A stretch of 64,000 bases of DNA from Azospirillum brasilense (GTDB taxonomy: Bacteria > Pseudomonadota > Alphaproteobacteria > Azospirillales > Azospirillaceae), in contig NZ_CP012915.1 in assembly GCF_001315015.1 (NCBI RefSeq), positions 1,226,501 through 1,290,500 on the forward strand, read 5' to 3'. Under the pieces are notes generated by a model, which saw nothing but the letters and a program-made list of their open reading frames with translations, had not been told where the DNA came from and did not search any database. Made by a program: the position numbers and the translations under genes. Position 1 is the stretch's first letter. Each line of letters begins with the position of its first letter. Shown here piece by piece: positions 18,279 through 27,785 of the stretch.

Positions 18279-20774
18279 TCAGGCGGGCTCCTTCTTCTCC
18301 ACCGCGACGCGGCCGGCGGTGACGGCGGGCGGCGCAATGGGTGACGCAGTCAGCGGAAGGTGGATGGTGAAGCGGCAGCCGGCCCCCGGCTGCGACGCCA
18401 CGGCGATGCGCCCGCCGAGAGTCCCCGTGACGATGTTGTAGACGATGTGCAGACCGAGCCCACTGCCGCCTTCGGCGCGGCGCGTGGTGAAGAAGGGCTC
18501 GAAGATGCGCTCGATGTGGTCGGGAGGAATGCCGCGGCCATCGTCGGCGATGTCCAGCACGACGCTCGTCGCGCTGGCGGAGGCCGGACCGTCGGCGCGC
18601 ACGGTGATGGCGATGGTGCCCGGCATGTCGGGCCGGAAGGCGTGCAGCAGCGCGTTGATGACCAGATTCGACACGACCTGAGACAGGGCGCCGGGGTAGC
18701 TGTCCATAAGCAGCCCGTCCGGACAGTCCAGCGTCACCCGATGCCCGGTGCCTTTCATCTGCGGAGCCAAGCTGCCCAGCACGCCGTCCAGATAGCCGCG
18801 AAGCTCGAAGGGCCGCCGCACCTCCGACGTCTGGTCCACGGCCACCTGCTTGAAGCTCTGCACCAGCGTGCAGGCGCGTTCCAGGTTGCCCAGGATGATC
18901 GAGCCCCCCTCCTCGACCCGGTCCACGAACTCCTCCAGGTCGCGGCGGCGCAGCTGTCCATCCGCGAGGCCGGCCTTGAACTGCCGCGCCTGCTCGCAAA
19001 GATGGCTGGCGGCGGTCACGCCGACCCCCACGGGCGTGTTGATCTCATGCGCCACTCCGGCCACCAGCGCCCCCAGCGACGCCAGCTTCTCCGCCTGGAC
19101 GAGGCTTCTTTGAGTCCGCCGGAGGTCGTGCAGCGCGCGTTCCGCCTTTTCCTTCGCGGCGACCAGCGCTTTTTCGGCGTATTTGCGCGCGGAGATGTCG
19201 TGAAGCGCCACGAACAGCGATTCCACGCCGTCGTGATCCATCGCCATCGCCGACAACACGCCCCAAAAGGGACGCCCCTCCGCGGTTCTCAGACGCGTCT
19301 CGACATCCGGCCGCCGTCCAGGGCGGAACACACCGTCGGCGAATACCTCCCAATCGGCCGCCACCTCCATGAAATCCGGCACCGTACGCTCCAGCAGAGC
19401 GGAACCGGTGATCTCCAGAAGTTCTGCAGCGGAAGCATTGGAGAACAGGATGCGTCCGTCGCCACGCCGCGCGATGACGATGGGAAAAGGCGAGGACAGC
19501 AAAATGGCGTTCAGCCGCCCCTCGCTCGCCTGCAAAGCCGCGGTTTGGCGGCGCAGCGTGGTCATCACTCCGGCGAACCGCTCCACCCCCGCGCCGATGC
19601 GGTCGAACTCCTCCAGCAAGGCGGGCGGCAGAGCCACCGCCTGCGGGTTTCCCTGCAAGGCGTGCAGCGTGTCGCTGACGCGCAGCACCGGAGCCACCAC
19701 ATGGCGGCGCAGCAGCGCCGTCGCGATGCCCAGCAGCAGGACGGCCGCGGCGACCCCGGCCACCCCGGTCCACAAGCCGCGCCAGCCGTCCGCGACGATG
19801 CGGTCCGCCATCAACAGGGTGGTCACGGCGGCGTCGCTGGATAGACTGCCGGCCAGCGTCTTCAGTTGACGATAGGCGAGATCGCCGTCCTGCCGAACCT
19901 GGGCCAGCACGGAGAGACGCCCACGCTGCAGGTCGATCACCGCGTGTGCCGCCGTGAACTGGTCCAGGAGGATGGCGAGCCGGTTGGGCTGAGCCGCCGG
20001 CCCCGTCCTCATGCTGGAGAGGCTGCCCAGCAGGGCTTGCTGGTTGCGCAGCAGCCCGATGATCTCGCTGTCCACCAGCGCGAGCTGCTCCGCCGTTTCG
20101 CTGGCCGCCGCCTGCCCATAGAGCCGGCGCAGATGGTACAGGTTGCTGAGGAAGGCATAATCCTGGACCGCCTTGTCCGGCTCGGCCAGCAGCGCGGTGG
20201 CGCCGGCCAGCGCGTCGTCCGCCCCGGCCATCTGTTCGCGGATGCTGGCGGACAGCGCGTCGATCAGGTCGGCGCGATGGTTGCTGCGCCGCACGGCGTC
20301 CAGAGCGCGATCGAGCTTGTCCAAAACATCGGCATCGACCACCAGGGCGAATCGACTGGCCAACGCCTCCGCCTCCTCCAGGGCGGCGGCGCGGCGGGTG
20401 CGGTCCCGGCTGTTGAGGATCACCTCGGCCAGCCGGCTCAGCTCGGCGGCGGTCAGGGCATCGCGGTGTTGAGCGTCGACACGCGGCACGGTGACGGTGC
20501 GTGCCTCCTCCGCAATTCCGACGATGCCGACGAAGGCCGAACCCACCACGGCCGTCAGCACCCCCAACACCAGGACGAGGATGGCGGCGAGCATCATCGC
20601 CACAGCTTGCAAACGGGGCTTCCCCCTGGAGCGGTCGGCCACCGCAGCCGTTTGAACGTCGGGAATGAGAGCCGCATCATGGGCGATGGCTTTTCCGCTA
20701 ACAGCCGCGCCGGCCGCCGCTACGATGTCCGCTACCCCGATGTCGCCCGGCTCCACCGGCCTATGATCGTCCAT
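18279..20774 (-). CDS. Membrane sensor histidine kinase with PAS domain
   Basis: An 831-residue hybrid-free sensor kinase. Residues 57-84 form the first membrane helix. A helical periplasmic domain of about 250 residues follows, then a second membrane helix (GVAGVAAAVLLLGIATALL), a HAMP-like stretch, a PAS domain (RLNAILLSSPFPIVIARRGD), a coiled coil, the H-box GVAHEINTPVG, and ATPase motifs (NLVINALLHAF, DDGRGIPPDHIERIFEPFFTT, GGSGLGLHIVYNIV). The stimulus is unknown, and no response regulator is adjacent. ATG 20774 is used, as a GGTGG stretch precedes it. An ATG at 20795 and a TTG at 20828 are alternatives. Confidence 0.88.
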   Translation of the reverse strand: MDDHRPVEPGDIGVADIVAAAGAAVSGKAIAHDAALIPDVQTAAVADRSRGKPRLQAVAMMLAAILVLVLGVLTAVVGSAFVGIVGIAEEARTVTVPRVDAQHRDALTAAELSRLAEVILNSRDRTRRAAALEEAEALASRFALVVDADVLDKLDRALDAVRRSNHRADLIDALSASIREQMAGADDALAGATALLAEPDKAVQDYAFLSNLYHLRRLYGQAAASETAEQLALVDSEIIGLLRNQQALLGSLSSMRTGPAAQPNRLAILLDQFTAAHAVIDLQRGRLSVLAQVRQDGDLAYRQLKTLAGSLSSDAAVTTLLMADRIVADGWRGLWTGVAGVAAAVLLLGIATALLRRHVVAPVLRVSDTLHALQGNPQAVALPPALLEEFDRIGAGVERFAGVMTTLRRQTAALQASEGRLNAILLSSPFPIVIARRGDGRILFSNASAAELLEITGSALLERTVPDFMEVAADWEVFADGVFRPGRRPDVETRLRTAEGRPFWGVLSAMAMDHDGVESLFVALHDISARKYAEKALVAAKEKAERALHDLRRTQRSLVQAEKLASLGALVAGVAHEINTPVGVGVTAASHLCEQARQFKAGLADGQLRRRDLEEFVDRVEEGGSIILGNLERACTLVQSFKQVAVDQTSEVRRPFELRGYLDGVLGSLAPQMKGTGHRVTLDCPDGLLMDSYPGALSQVVSNLVINALLHAFRPDMPGTIAITVRADGPASASATSVVLDIADDGRGIPPDHIERIFEPFFTTRRAEGGSGLGLHIVYNIVTGTLGGRIAVASQPGAGCRFTIHLPLTASPIAPPAVTAGRVAVEKKEPA

Positions 20775-20932
20775 GCCACCGTTCCAGCGCACCATTCGGG
20801 ACGCAACGTGCGACGGAAAACACCCCAAGGGGGTTTTCTATCGACATTGTGCACGCAACGGTAAATTAGCCCGACCCGGCGTTGTTCCTCCAGACGATTT
20901 TCCAAAATTCGGGGGGTGTTGAGCGGCGGCGC

Positions 20933-21676
20933 TCAGAAATTAGCTGCGGCGATAACCGAGTGCGGGGCTGGAAAAGCGGCGATTTCCTGGATGAGCTTTT
21001 GCCGGAGCGCCTCGACGAAGCTGCTGCGGTCCATCGCCGTCTTCACAAATCCGTTCACTCCACCGACGACGTTTTCCTGGTAATACTCTTCCAGCCACGG
21101 AAACTCGTCGAGGATGGCCAGGGCGTTGATGGTGATCCCCTGCCGCTCGACCCGGTCGCGGACGCCCGCAGGGTCCGGGCCGCTGTTGGAAAAGCCGTTC
21201 GACACGATGTCGATAACCTTGCGCGCGGCGTCGAAGCCGTTGCCGGCGAACAGCTTCGCCGATTCTTCGATGGCGCTGCCCAACGCCGTGGAGTCGCCCT
21301 GGAAACCGCGCGGCGCCTTGTCGATCCGGGTCGCGAAGGCGGCGACCTCCTCCGCGCTGGTCAGCGGAGTCCAGGGCACCAGGACGCGCAGGCTGTGCGG
21401 GCCGGAAAAGACCACCAGGGTCGCCGCGGTTCCACCCGCGGTCACCGCATCGCTGACATCCGGATCGCGGAAGGCCGCGGCGTGGCCCTGCAACTGGAAC
21501 TCCAGATCCCCATCGGTGATCGAGGCCGACCCGTCGACGGCCAGCACCAGCTCCAGGGCGACACGACGCCCGCCGGGGGCCGGAGCCTTCTTCGCCTTAG
21601 GCTCCGCCCGCAGGGGTCCGGCAAGCCACACCCCGGCCAGGAATGCCGGCAGGGCCAGGATCGATCGCCGCCTCAT
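20933..21676 (-). CDS. Secreted DUF1194 (von Willebrand A-like) protein
   Basis: A 247-residue DUF1194-family protein with a signal peptide (cleavage near PLRAEP). The von Willebrand A-like metal site DGSASI follows, as ELVLAVDGSASIT, along with the family segments FQGDSTALGSAIEES and VIDIVSNGFSNSG. It is probably periplasmic and binds a divalent metal, but its role is unknown. It shares its strand with mutY and lies 21 bases downstream of the mutY stop codon. Confidence 0.82.
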   Translation of the reverse strand: MRRRSILALPAFLAGVWLAGPLRAEPKAKKAPAPGGRRVALELVLAVDGSASITDGDLEFQLQGHAAAFRDPDVSDAVTAGGTAATLVVFSGPHSLRVLVPWTPLTSAEEVAAFATRIDKAPRGFQGDSTALGSAIEESAKLFAGNGFDAARKVIDIVSNGFSNSGPDPAGVRDRVERQGITINALAILDEFPWLEEYYQENVVGGVNGFVKTAMDRSSFVEALRQKLIQEIAAFPAPHSVIAAANF

Positions 21677-21697
21677 GTCGCTCAGTCCACCTTCCGT

Positions 21698-22780
21698 CTA
21701 TGCGTGTGCCAGCGCGTGACGCACCACCTTCATCATGACGGAGGGAAGAGCCTGCCCGCCCAGTCGGTCCACCGGAACCCACAGCCCCTCGGCCATCCGC
21801 CAGCCGTCGCCGGCCTTGCCCGTGACCACCTCAAGGTCGAGGTGAAAATGGCTGAAAGTATGGCGGACCACGCCCGGCAGGCGGCGCCAGGTCAAATCCA
21901 GCGGGGCCGCCGCCGCGATCTCGGCATCGCTCGGCGCATGGCCGGCCCAGGGGGTGGAGGGGACCTCGGTCATGCCGCCCAGCAACCCCTCCTCCGCCCG
22001 GCGGCGCAGCAGCACGTCCCCCTCCGGGTTCAGCAGCCAGAAGGCGACGCCGCGCCGGGTCGGCTTGTCCGCCTTGGCGACCTTGCGTGGAAGCTGCTCC
22101 TGGATGCCGGCGGCGCGGGCGGCGCACCAGTCCGACCAGGGGCAGAGCATGCATTTCGGCTTGCGCGGCGTGCAGACCGTGGCGCCCAGATCCATCATCG
22201 CCTGGGCGTAGTCGCCGGGCCGCTCGTCCGGCGTCAGGAGGGCGGCCAGCGCGCGCAGCTTGGGCTTCACGCCGGGAAGCGGTTCCTCGACGGCGAACAC
22301 GCGGGAGACCACCCGCTCCACGTTGCCGTCCACCACCGTCGCCTTGTGGCCGAAGGCGATGGCGGTGATCGCCGCCGCGGTGTAGGCGCCGATGCCCGGC
22401 AATTCCAGCAGAGCCACCTCCTTGTCGGGAAAGCGCCCCGCCCGCTCCGTCGCCACCACCTGCGCGCATTTGTGCAGGTTGCGCGCCCGCGCGTAATAGC
22501 CGAGCCCGGCCCAGGCCACCAGAACATCATCCAGCGGCGCCGCCGCGAGGTCGCGCACCGTCGGCCAGCGCTCCGTGAAGGCGCGGAAGTAGGGGGCCGC
22601 CGCGGGCACCGTGGTCTGCTGCAGCATGATCTCCGACAGCCAGACCCGGTAGGGGTCGGCGACCTCCCCCGGCTTGGCGCGCCAGGGCAGGTCGCGGCGG
22701 TTGTGATCGTACCAAGTTAGCAGCCGTGGGGCGGCGTCCCTGGGGGCGCTTTTTGGGGCGGTGTGGGGAGACGTCGTCAT
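21698..22780 (-). CDS. mutY: A/G-specific adenine DNA glycosylase
   Basis: A 360-residue MutY, which removes adenine mispaired with 8-oxoguanine. Catalytic E50 lies in SEIMLQQT, the helix-hairpin-helix is LPGIGAYTAAAI, and the catalytic aspartate is D151 in VVDGNVERV. The [4Fe-4S] cluster ligands are C203, C210, C213 and C219. A NUDIX-like 8-oxoG recognition domain forms the C-terminal third (about residue 235 on). It is divergent from the DUF721 gene, and the mutY / DUF721 / DsbA / smc neighbourhood is typical of alphaproteobacteria. Confidence 0.95.
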   Translation of the reverse strand: MTTSPHTAPKSAPRDAAPRLLTWYDHNRRDLPWRAKPGEVADPYRVWLSEIMLQQTTVPAAAPYFRAFTERWPTVRDLAAAPLDDVLVAWAGLGYYARARNLHKCAQVVATERAGRFPDKEVALLELPGIGAYTAAAITAIAFGHKATVVDGNVERVVSRVFAVEEPLPGVKPKLRALAALLTPDERPGDYAQAMMDLGATVCTPRKPKCMLCPWSDWCAARAAGIQEQLPRKVAKADKPTRRGVAFWLLNPEGDVLLRRRAEEGLLGGMTEVPSTPWAGHAPSDAEIAAAAPLDLTWRRLPGVVRHTFSHFHLDLEVVTGKAGDGWRMAEGLWVPVDRLGGQALPSVMMKVVRHALAHA

Positions 22781-22922
22781 GGCGGCAAGACATAGGGCGA
22801 ACCGGGACGCCGATAAAGGCCTGCCGATAACGGGGCACCCGCGGGCACGCTGGCGAAGTCCGGTCCGCTTGCGCTAGGGTGCGCGGACGATCACCAGAAA
22901 GCCCCGACCAGGAAGCCTTGAC

Positions 22923-23402
22923 ATGAACGGACCGCGGCGTATCGGCCAGACCGTCCCCGAGGTGGCCGGAAAGGCGCTGGGCAAGCGCGGGCTGGCCTTC
23001 GGCTCGCTCATCAACGACTGGCCGTCCATCGTCGGCCACCAGCTGAGCCTTCGCACCGCCCCCGACAAGCTGAGCTTCCCGCGCGGCAAGCGGGAGGACG
23101 CCGTCCTGCACATCCGCGCCATGGGCGCCATCGCGCTGGAGCTTCAGCATCTGGAACCGCAGATCGTGGAGCGGATCAACAGCTTCTTCGGCTACCGCGC
23201 GGTGGCGAAGATCAAGCTGATCCACGCCGCCCCTTTGACCATACAGAAGCCGACGGTGCGCCCGCGCGACCTGACCATGGACGAGGAACTGTCGGTGATG
23301 ACCACCACCGCGACGGTGGAGGATGAGGAGTTGCGGGCCACGCTGGAGCGCTTCGGGCGCTCGCTTCTGGCCCGCCCGCGTCCGGCACCGCGCCGCCGCT
23401 AG
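22923..23402 (+). CDS. DUF721/DciA-like protein
   Basis: A 159-residue protein of the DUF721 family, which includes DciA, the ancestral loader of the DnaB replicative helicase in bacteria that lack DnaC. Visible family parts: LINDWPSIVGHQLSLRTAP, VLHIRAMGAIALELQHLEPQIVERINSFFGYRAV and KIKLIHA, a KH-like fold. The C-terminal 50 residues are charged and probably disordered. The domain is near residues 10-105. A role in replication start is inferred from the family. Confidence 0.8.
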   Translation: MNGPRRIGQTVPEVAGKALGKRGLAFGSLINDWPSIVGHQLSLRTAPDKLSFPRGKREDAVLHIRAMGAIALELQHLEPQIVERINSFFGYRAVAKIKLIHAAPLTIQKPTVRPRDLTMDEELSVMTTTATVEDEELRATLERFGRSLLARPRPAPRRR

Positions 23403-23510
23403 CCATCATGCGATCCCTTGGCGCAAGAGCCGGCTCGGGCTGGGCCATACTCTTGCCGCAAAAGGGGAGTTTCGATTATACCATCAACATCTGGTAGGGA
23501 TGAGGCCAAA

Positions 23511-24194
23511 GTGAACCGCAACCTTTTGGGCATCGTTGCTCTGATCGCGGTCGGCATGACGCTGATCGTCGGGCTCGCCGTCGTCGGCTCCCGGCCGTCG
23601 AACGGGCAGACTCTGCCCGTGCAGACGGCACCGGTGCAGATGGCGCAGGCTCCCGCCGTTTCGACCGCCGACCTGCTGGCCGACCGGGTGCTCGGCAACC
23701 CCAACGCGCCGGTGACGATCCTCGACTACTCGTCGATGACCTGCCCGCATTGCGCCGCCTTCCACACCGAGACGCTGCCGAAGATCAAGGAAGCCTACAT
23801 CGACACCGGCAAGGCGAAGCTGATCTTCCGCGACTTCCCCTTCGACCAGACGGCGCTGCGCGCTTCCATGCTGGCCCGCTGCGCTCCGGCGGAGCGTTAC
23901 TACCCGCTGCTCGACGTGCTGTTCAAGAGCCAGGGCCAGTGGAGCCGCGCCGCCGATCCGGTCAAGGCGCTGGCCCAACTCGGTAAACTCGCCGGCATGA
24001 GCGAGCAGACCATCAGCGCATGCATGGCCAATCAGGCGCTGGAAAACGGCATCCTGCAGAGCCGTCTGGTCGGCCAGGACAAGTACAAGGTGGAGGCCAC
24101 CCCGACCTTCGTCCTCAACGAGGGCGCGGCCACCATCAGCGGCGCGCAGTCCTTCGAGACCTTCGCCGCCGCCATCGACAAGCTGGTGAAGTAA
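23511..24194 (+). CDS. DsbA-family periplasmic thiol oxidoreductase
   Basis: A 227-residue thioredoxin-fold protein with an N-terminal membrane anchor (residues 5-27) and a CPHC active site (C78, C81) in DYSSMTCPHCAAFH. The cis-proline loop is VEATPTFVLN. It probably oxidises or isomerises disulfides in the periplasm. The start is GTG at 23511, preceded by GATGAGG. The longer frame from 23418 would put 31 extra residues before the anchor. smc follows after 25 bases. Confidence 0.87.
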   Translation: MNRNLLGIVALIAVGMTLIVGLAVVGSRPSNGQTLPVQTAPVQMAQAPAVSTADLLADRVLGNPNAPVTILDYSSMTCPHCAAFHTETLPKIKEAYIDTGKAKLIFRDFPFDQTALRASMLARCAPAERYYPLLDVLFKSQGQWSRAADPVKALAQLGKLAGMSEQTISACMANQALENGILQSRLVGQDKYKVEATPTFVLNEGAATISGAQSFETFAAAIDKLVK

Positions 24195-24219
24195 GGACCG
24201 GGCAGAAGGCTTCGATCCC

Positions 24220-27200
24220 GTGCACTTCACGCGCCTCCGCCTGTCCGGCTTCAAGTCGTTCGTCGACGCCACCGATCTGGTGATCGAGCCGGGCATGACC
24301 GGCATCGTCGGCCCCAACGGCTGCGGCAAGTCGAATCTGGTGGAGGCGCTGCGCTGGGTGATGGGGGAAACCTCCGCCAAGCGCATGCGCGGCGACGACA
24401 TGGACGACGTCATCTTCGGCGGCACGGCCAATCGTCCGGCGCGCAATCTGGGCGAGGTCGCCCTCCTCATCGACAACCGCACGCGCACCGCCCCCGCCGG
24501 CTTCAACGAGCACGACGAGCTGGAGGTGACGCGGCGGATCGAGCGGGGCAACGGCTCCGACTACCGCATCAACGGCAAGCTGGTGCGGGCCCGCGACGTC
24601 CAGCTCCTCTTCGCCGACAACGCCTCGGGCGCCGCCTCCCCGGCGCTGGTCAGCCAGGGCAAGGTCGGCCAGATCATCAACGCCAAGCCGCAGGACCGCC
24701 GCATGCTGCTGGAGGAGGCGGCGGGCATCACCGGCCTGCACTCCCGCCGGCACGAGGCGGAACTGCGGCTGAAGGCGGCCGAAGCCAACCTCATGCGCCT
24801 CGACGACGTGATCGGGGCCATGGACACCCAGCTTCAAAGCCTGAAGAAACAGGCGCGGCAGGCCGCCCGCTACCGCAACCTGTCGGAGCAGATCCGCAAG
24901 GCGGAGGCGGTGCTCTGGCACCTGCGCTGGATCGCCCATGAAGGCGAACTGGCGCGCGCCCGCGGCGCCTTCGCCAAGGCCGAGGGCGCGGTGCGGGAGC
25001 TGATGCTGGCGGTCACCCAACTGACCACCCGCCGCACCGATGACGCCGCCGGGTTGCCGGAGAAGCGCCAGACCGAGGCGGCGGAGGCAGCGGCCCTGCA
25101 ACGGCTGGTCATCGCCAAGGAACAGCTCGACGCCGAGGAGAAGCGGGTCGCCGAGCAGCAGCGCGCCCTGCTCTCCCGCCTTCAGCAGATCGCCGGCGAC
25201 CTCGGCCGCGAGGAGGCTCTGGCCGCCGACGCCGGCGACGCCCTGGCCCGGCTGGAGGCCGAGCGCGACCGGCTTCTCGAAGCCCAGGCCGACGAGGAGA
25301 TGCTGGAGGAGGCCGCGCGCGACGCGCTGGCCGACGCGCGGGAGGCGGTGGACGCGCTCGACCGCGAGCTGACCCGCCTGACCGAGCAAACCGCCGCCGA
25401 CGAGGCCCGCCGCGCCGCCACCCTGCGGCAGGTCGCTGATTTTGAAACACGCGCTGCCGGGCTCGCCAAGCGCCTCGCCGAACAGCAGGCGCAGCGCGAC
25501 GCGCTGGAGCGCGAGATCGCCGCCCGCGCCGATGTGGCTGAGTCCGAACTGGCCGTCGAACTGGCCGAACAGCGGTTGGAGGACGCCCGCGAGGCCGCCG
25601 AACGGGCCGAGCGCACCAAGACCGACGCCGAGCCCGCCCAAGCCCGCGCCCGCGAGGCCCTACAAACCGCCGAATCCGCCCGCGCCAAGCTGAAGGCGGA
25701 GGAGAAGGCGCTGGCCGAGCTGCTCTCCGCCGGGGCGGGCGACCTGTTCCCGCCGCTGGTCGATGCGGTGACCGTCGCTCCGGGCTACGAGGGCGCCCTG
25801 GCGGCAGCGCTGGGCGACGCGCTGACCGCTCCGCTGGACGAGGCCGCCCCGGTCCATTGGCGTAGCCTGCCGCCCTACCCGGCCGCCGCCGCCCTGCCCG
25901 CCGGGGCTGAGCCGCTGGCCGACCGCGTGCAGGGACCGGACGCCGCCGCCCGCGCCCTGTCGCACATCGGCGTTGTCGCCGACGACGCGGCGGGCGCGGC
26001 CCTGGCCGCCGGCCTCGCCCCCGGCCAGACCCTGGTCAGCCGCGACGGCGGGGCATGGCGCTGGGACGGGTTGACCGTTCAAGCGGGCGCGCCAACCGCC
26101 GCCGCCGTCCGCCTGAAGCAGCGCAACCGCCTGAACGAGCTGCGCGGCGAGTTGGACCTCGCCGACGAGCGGCTGGAGGTCGCCCGCGACGCCCTGGACG
26201 AGGCCAAGCGCGCCGTCGAGGAAGCCGCCCAGGCCGACCGCCGCGCCCGCGACGCGGTGCGCGAGGCCTTCACCGGGGTGACCGCCGCCCGCGACCGCCA
26301 CGCCAAGCTGGCCCGCGAGGCCGACGCCGCCGCATCGAAGCTGGCGGCCGTGGTCGACGGCATCGCGCGGCTGGAAACCGACCGGCAGGAGGCCGAGGCC
26401 GCCCTGGAGGAGGCGCGGGAGCTGCTGGACGCCCTGCCCGACTCGCGCGAGGGCCGCGACGCCGTCAACGACCGCCGCGCCACCCTCGCCGAACACCGCA
26501 CCGTCCTGGCCGAGAAGCAGAACGCGCTGGACCGCCTGACCCGCGAGGCGCAGTCCCGCCGCCAGCGTCTGGCCGCCATCCAGCAGGACGTCGCCTCCTG
26601 GGGCACCCGCTCCGCCGGTGCGGGCGGGCGCGTGGCCGAACTGAAGCAGCGCGCCGCCGCCGCCGAAGCCGACCTCGCCCAGTTGCAAAGCCGCCCGGCG
26701 GCGATCGAGGCCGACCGTCAGGCGCTGCTCGGCCGGATCAGCGAGGCCGAACGCGCCCGTAAGCGCGCCGCCGATTCCCTGGCCGAAGCCGAGAACCGGC
26801 TGGCCGAGACCGAAAAGCTGTTGAAGCAGGCCGAGTCCGGTTTGGCCGACGCCCGCGAGGCCCGCGCCCACGCCGAGGCCGCCGTCTCCGCCGCGCTGCA
26901 GAACGGCCAGACCCTGACGGAGCGCATCGCCGAGCGGCTGAACTGCCGCCCCGAACAGACCCGCGCCGCCGCCGACCTTCCCGCCGACGAGGCGATGCCC
27001 GACGTGGCGGTCGTGGAATCGCGCCTCGACAAGCTGACCCGCGAGCGGGAGAACATGGGGCCGGTCAATCTGCGCGCCGAGATCGAGGCCGCGGAGCTGG
27101 AAACGCAGATCGGCACGCTGCAGACCGAGCGCGAGGATCTGGTCAGCGCCATCGCCCGCCTGCGCCAGGGCATCGCCAGCCTGAACCGCGAGGCGCGGGA

Positions 27201-27681
27201 GCGTCTGGTCGCCTCCTTCGACACCGTGAACCGCAACTTCCAGGAGCTGTTCATCCGCCTGTTCGGCGGCGGCAAGGCGCATCTGGAGCTGGTCAACGCC
27301 GAGGACCCGCTGCAGGCGGGGCTGGAGATCTACGCCAGCCCGCCGGGCAAGAAGCTGCAAGTGCTGTCGCTGCTGTCCGGCGGCGAGCAGGCCTTGACCG
27401 CGCTGTCGCTCCTGTTCGCCGTCTTCCGCTCCAACCCCGCGCCGATCTGCGTGCTGGACGAGGTCGACGCGCCGCTGGACGAGGCCAACGTCGGGCGCTT
27501 CTGCGATCTGGTCGAGGACATCGCGCGGGAGGGCAACACCCGCTTCCTCATCATCACCCATCACCGCCTGACCATGGCCCGCGTGGACCGGCTGTTCGGC
27601 GTGACCATGGTCGAGCGGGGCGTGTCGCAACTGGTCAGCGTGGACCTGCAAAAGGCCGAGGAACTGCGCGGCGCGGCGTAA
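24220..27681 (+). CDS. smc: Chromosome segregation protein SMC
   Basis: A 1153-residue SMC ATPase that compacts and segregates the chromosome with ScpA and ScpB. The Walker A motif is GPNGCGKSN (from residue 31). Two long coiled coils flank a hinge (roughly residues 505-640, including LFPPLVDAVTVAPGYEGAL). The C-terminal head has the ABC signature LSGGEQALTALSLLFAVF and the Walker B PICVLDEVDAPLD. The start is GTG at 24220; MHFTRLRLSGFKSF is the usual SMC opening. The coils are extremely rich in alanine, arginine and glutamate. Confidence 0.96.
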   Translation: MHFTRLRLSGFKSFVDATDLVIEPGMTGIVGPNGCGKSNLVEALRWVMGETSAKRMRGDDMDDVIFGGTANRPARNLGEVALLIDNRTRTAPAGFNEHDELEVTRRIERGNGSDYRINGKLVRARDVQLLFADNASGAASPALVSQGKVGQIINAKPQDRRMLLEEAAGITGLHSRRHEAELRLKAAEANLMRLDDVIGAMDTQLQSLKKQARQAARYRNLSEQIRKAEAVLWHLRWIAHEGELARARGAFAKAEGAVRELMLAVTQLTTRRTDDAAGLPEKRQTEAAEAAALQRLVIAKEQLDAEEKRVAEQQRALLSRLQQIAGDLGREEALAADAGDALARLEAERDRLLEAQADEEMLEEAARDALADAREAVDALDRELTRLTEQTAADEARRAATLRQVADFETRAAGLAKRLAEQQAQRDALEREIAARADVAESELAVELAEQRLEDAREAAERAERTKTDAEPAQARAREALQTAESARAKLKAEEKALAELLSAGAGDLFPPLVDAVTVAPGYEGALAAALGDALTAPLDEAAPVHWRSLPPYPAAAALPAGAEPLADRVQGPDAAARALSHIGVVADDAAGAALAAGLAPGQTLVSRDGGAWRWDGLTVQAGAPTAAAVRLKQRNRLNELRGELDLADERLEVARDALDEAKRAVEEAAQADRRARDAVREAFTGVTAARDRHAKLAREADAAASKLAAVVDGIARLETDRQEAEAALEEARELLDALPDSREGRDAVNDRRATLAEHRTVLAEKQNALDRLTREAQSRRQRLAAIQQDVASWGTRSAGAGGRVAELKQRAAAAEADLAQLQSRPAAIEADRQALLGRISEAERARKRAADSLAEAENRLAETEKLLKQAESGLADAREARAHAEAAVSAALQNGQTLTERIAERLNCRPEQTRAAADLPADEAMPDVAVVESRLDKLTRERENMGPVNLRAEIEAAELETQIGTLQTEREDLVSAIARLRQGIASLNREARERLVASFDTVNRNFQELFIRLFGGGKAHLELVNAEDPLQAGLEIYASPPGKKLQVLSLLSGGEQALTALSLLFAVFRSNPAPICVLDEVDAPLDEANVGRFCDLVEDIAREGNTRFLIITHHRLTMARVDRLFGVTMVERGVSQLVSVDLQKAEELRGAA

Positions 27682-27785
27682 CCGGCCCCGATCTCCCATC
27701 CGCAGGCTTTCACGGCTTCATTCCGCTCCCTCTGACGCATAAGATGACGCGGATGAACGACCGGCCCGGTCGCCGGAAAGGGAGA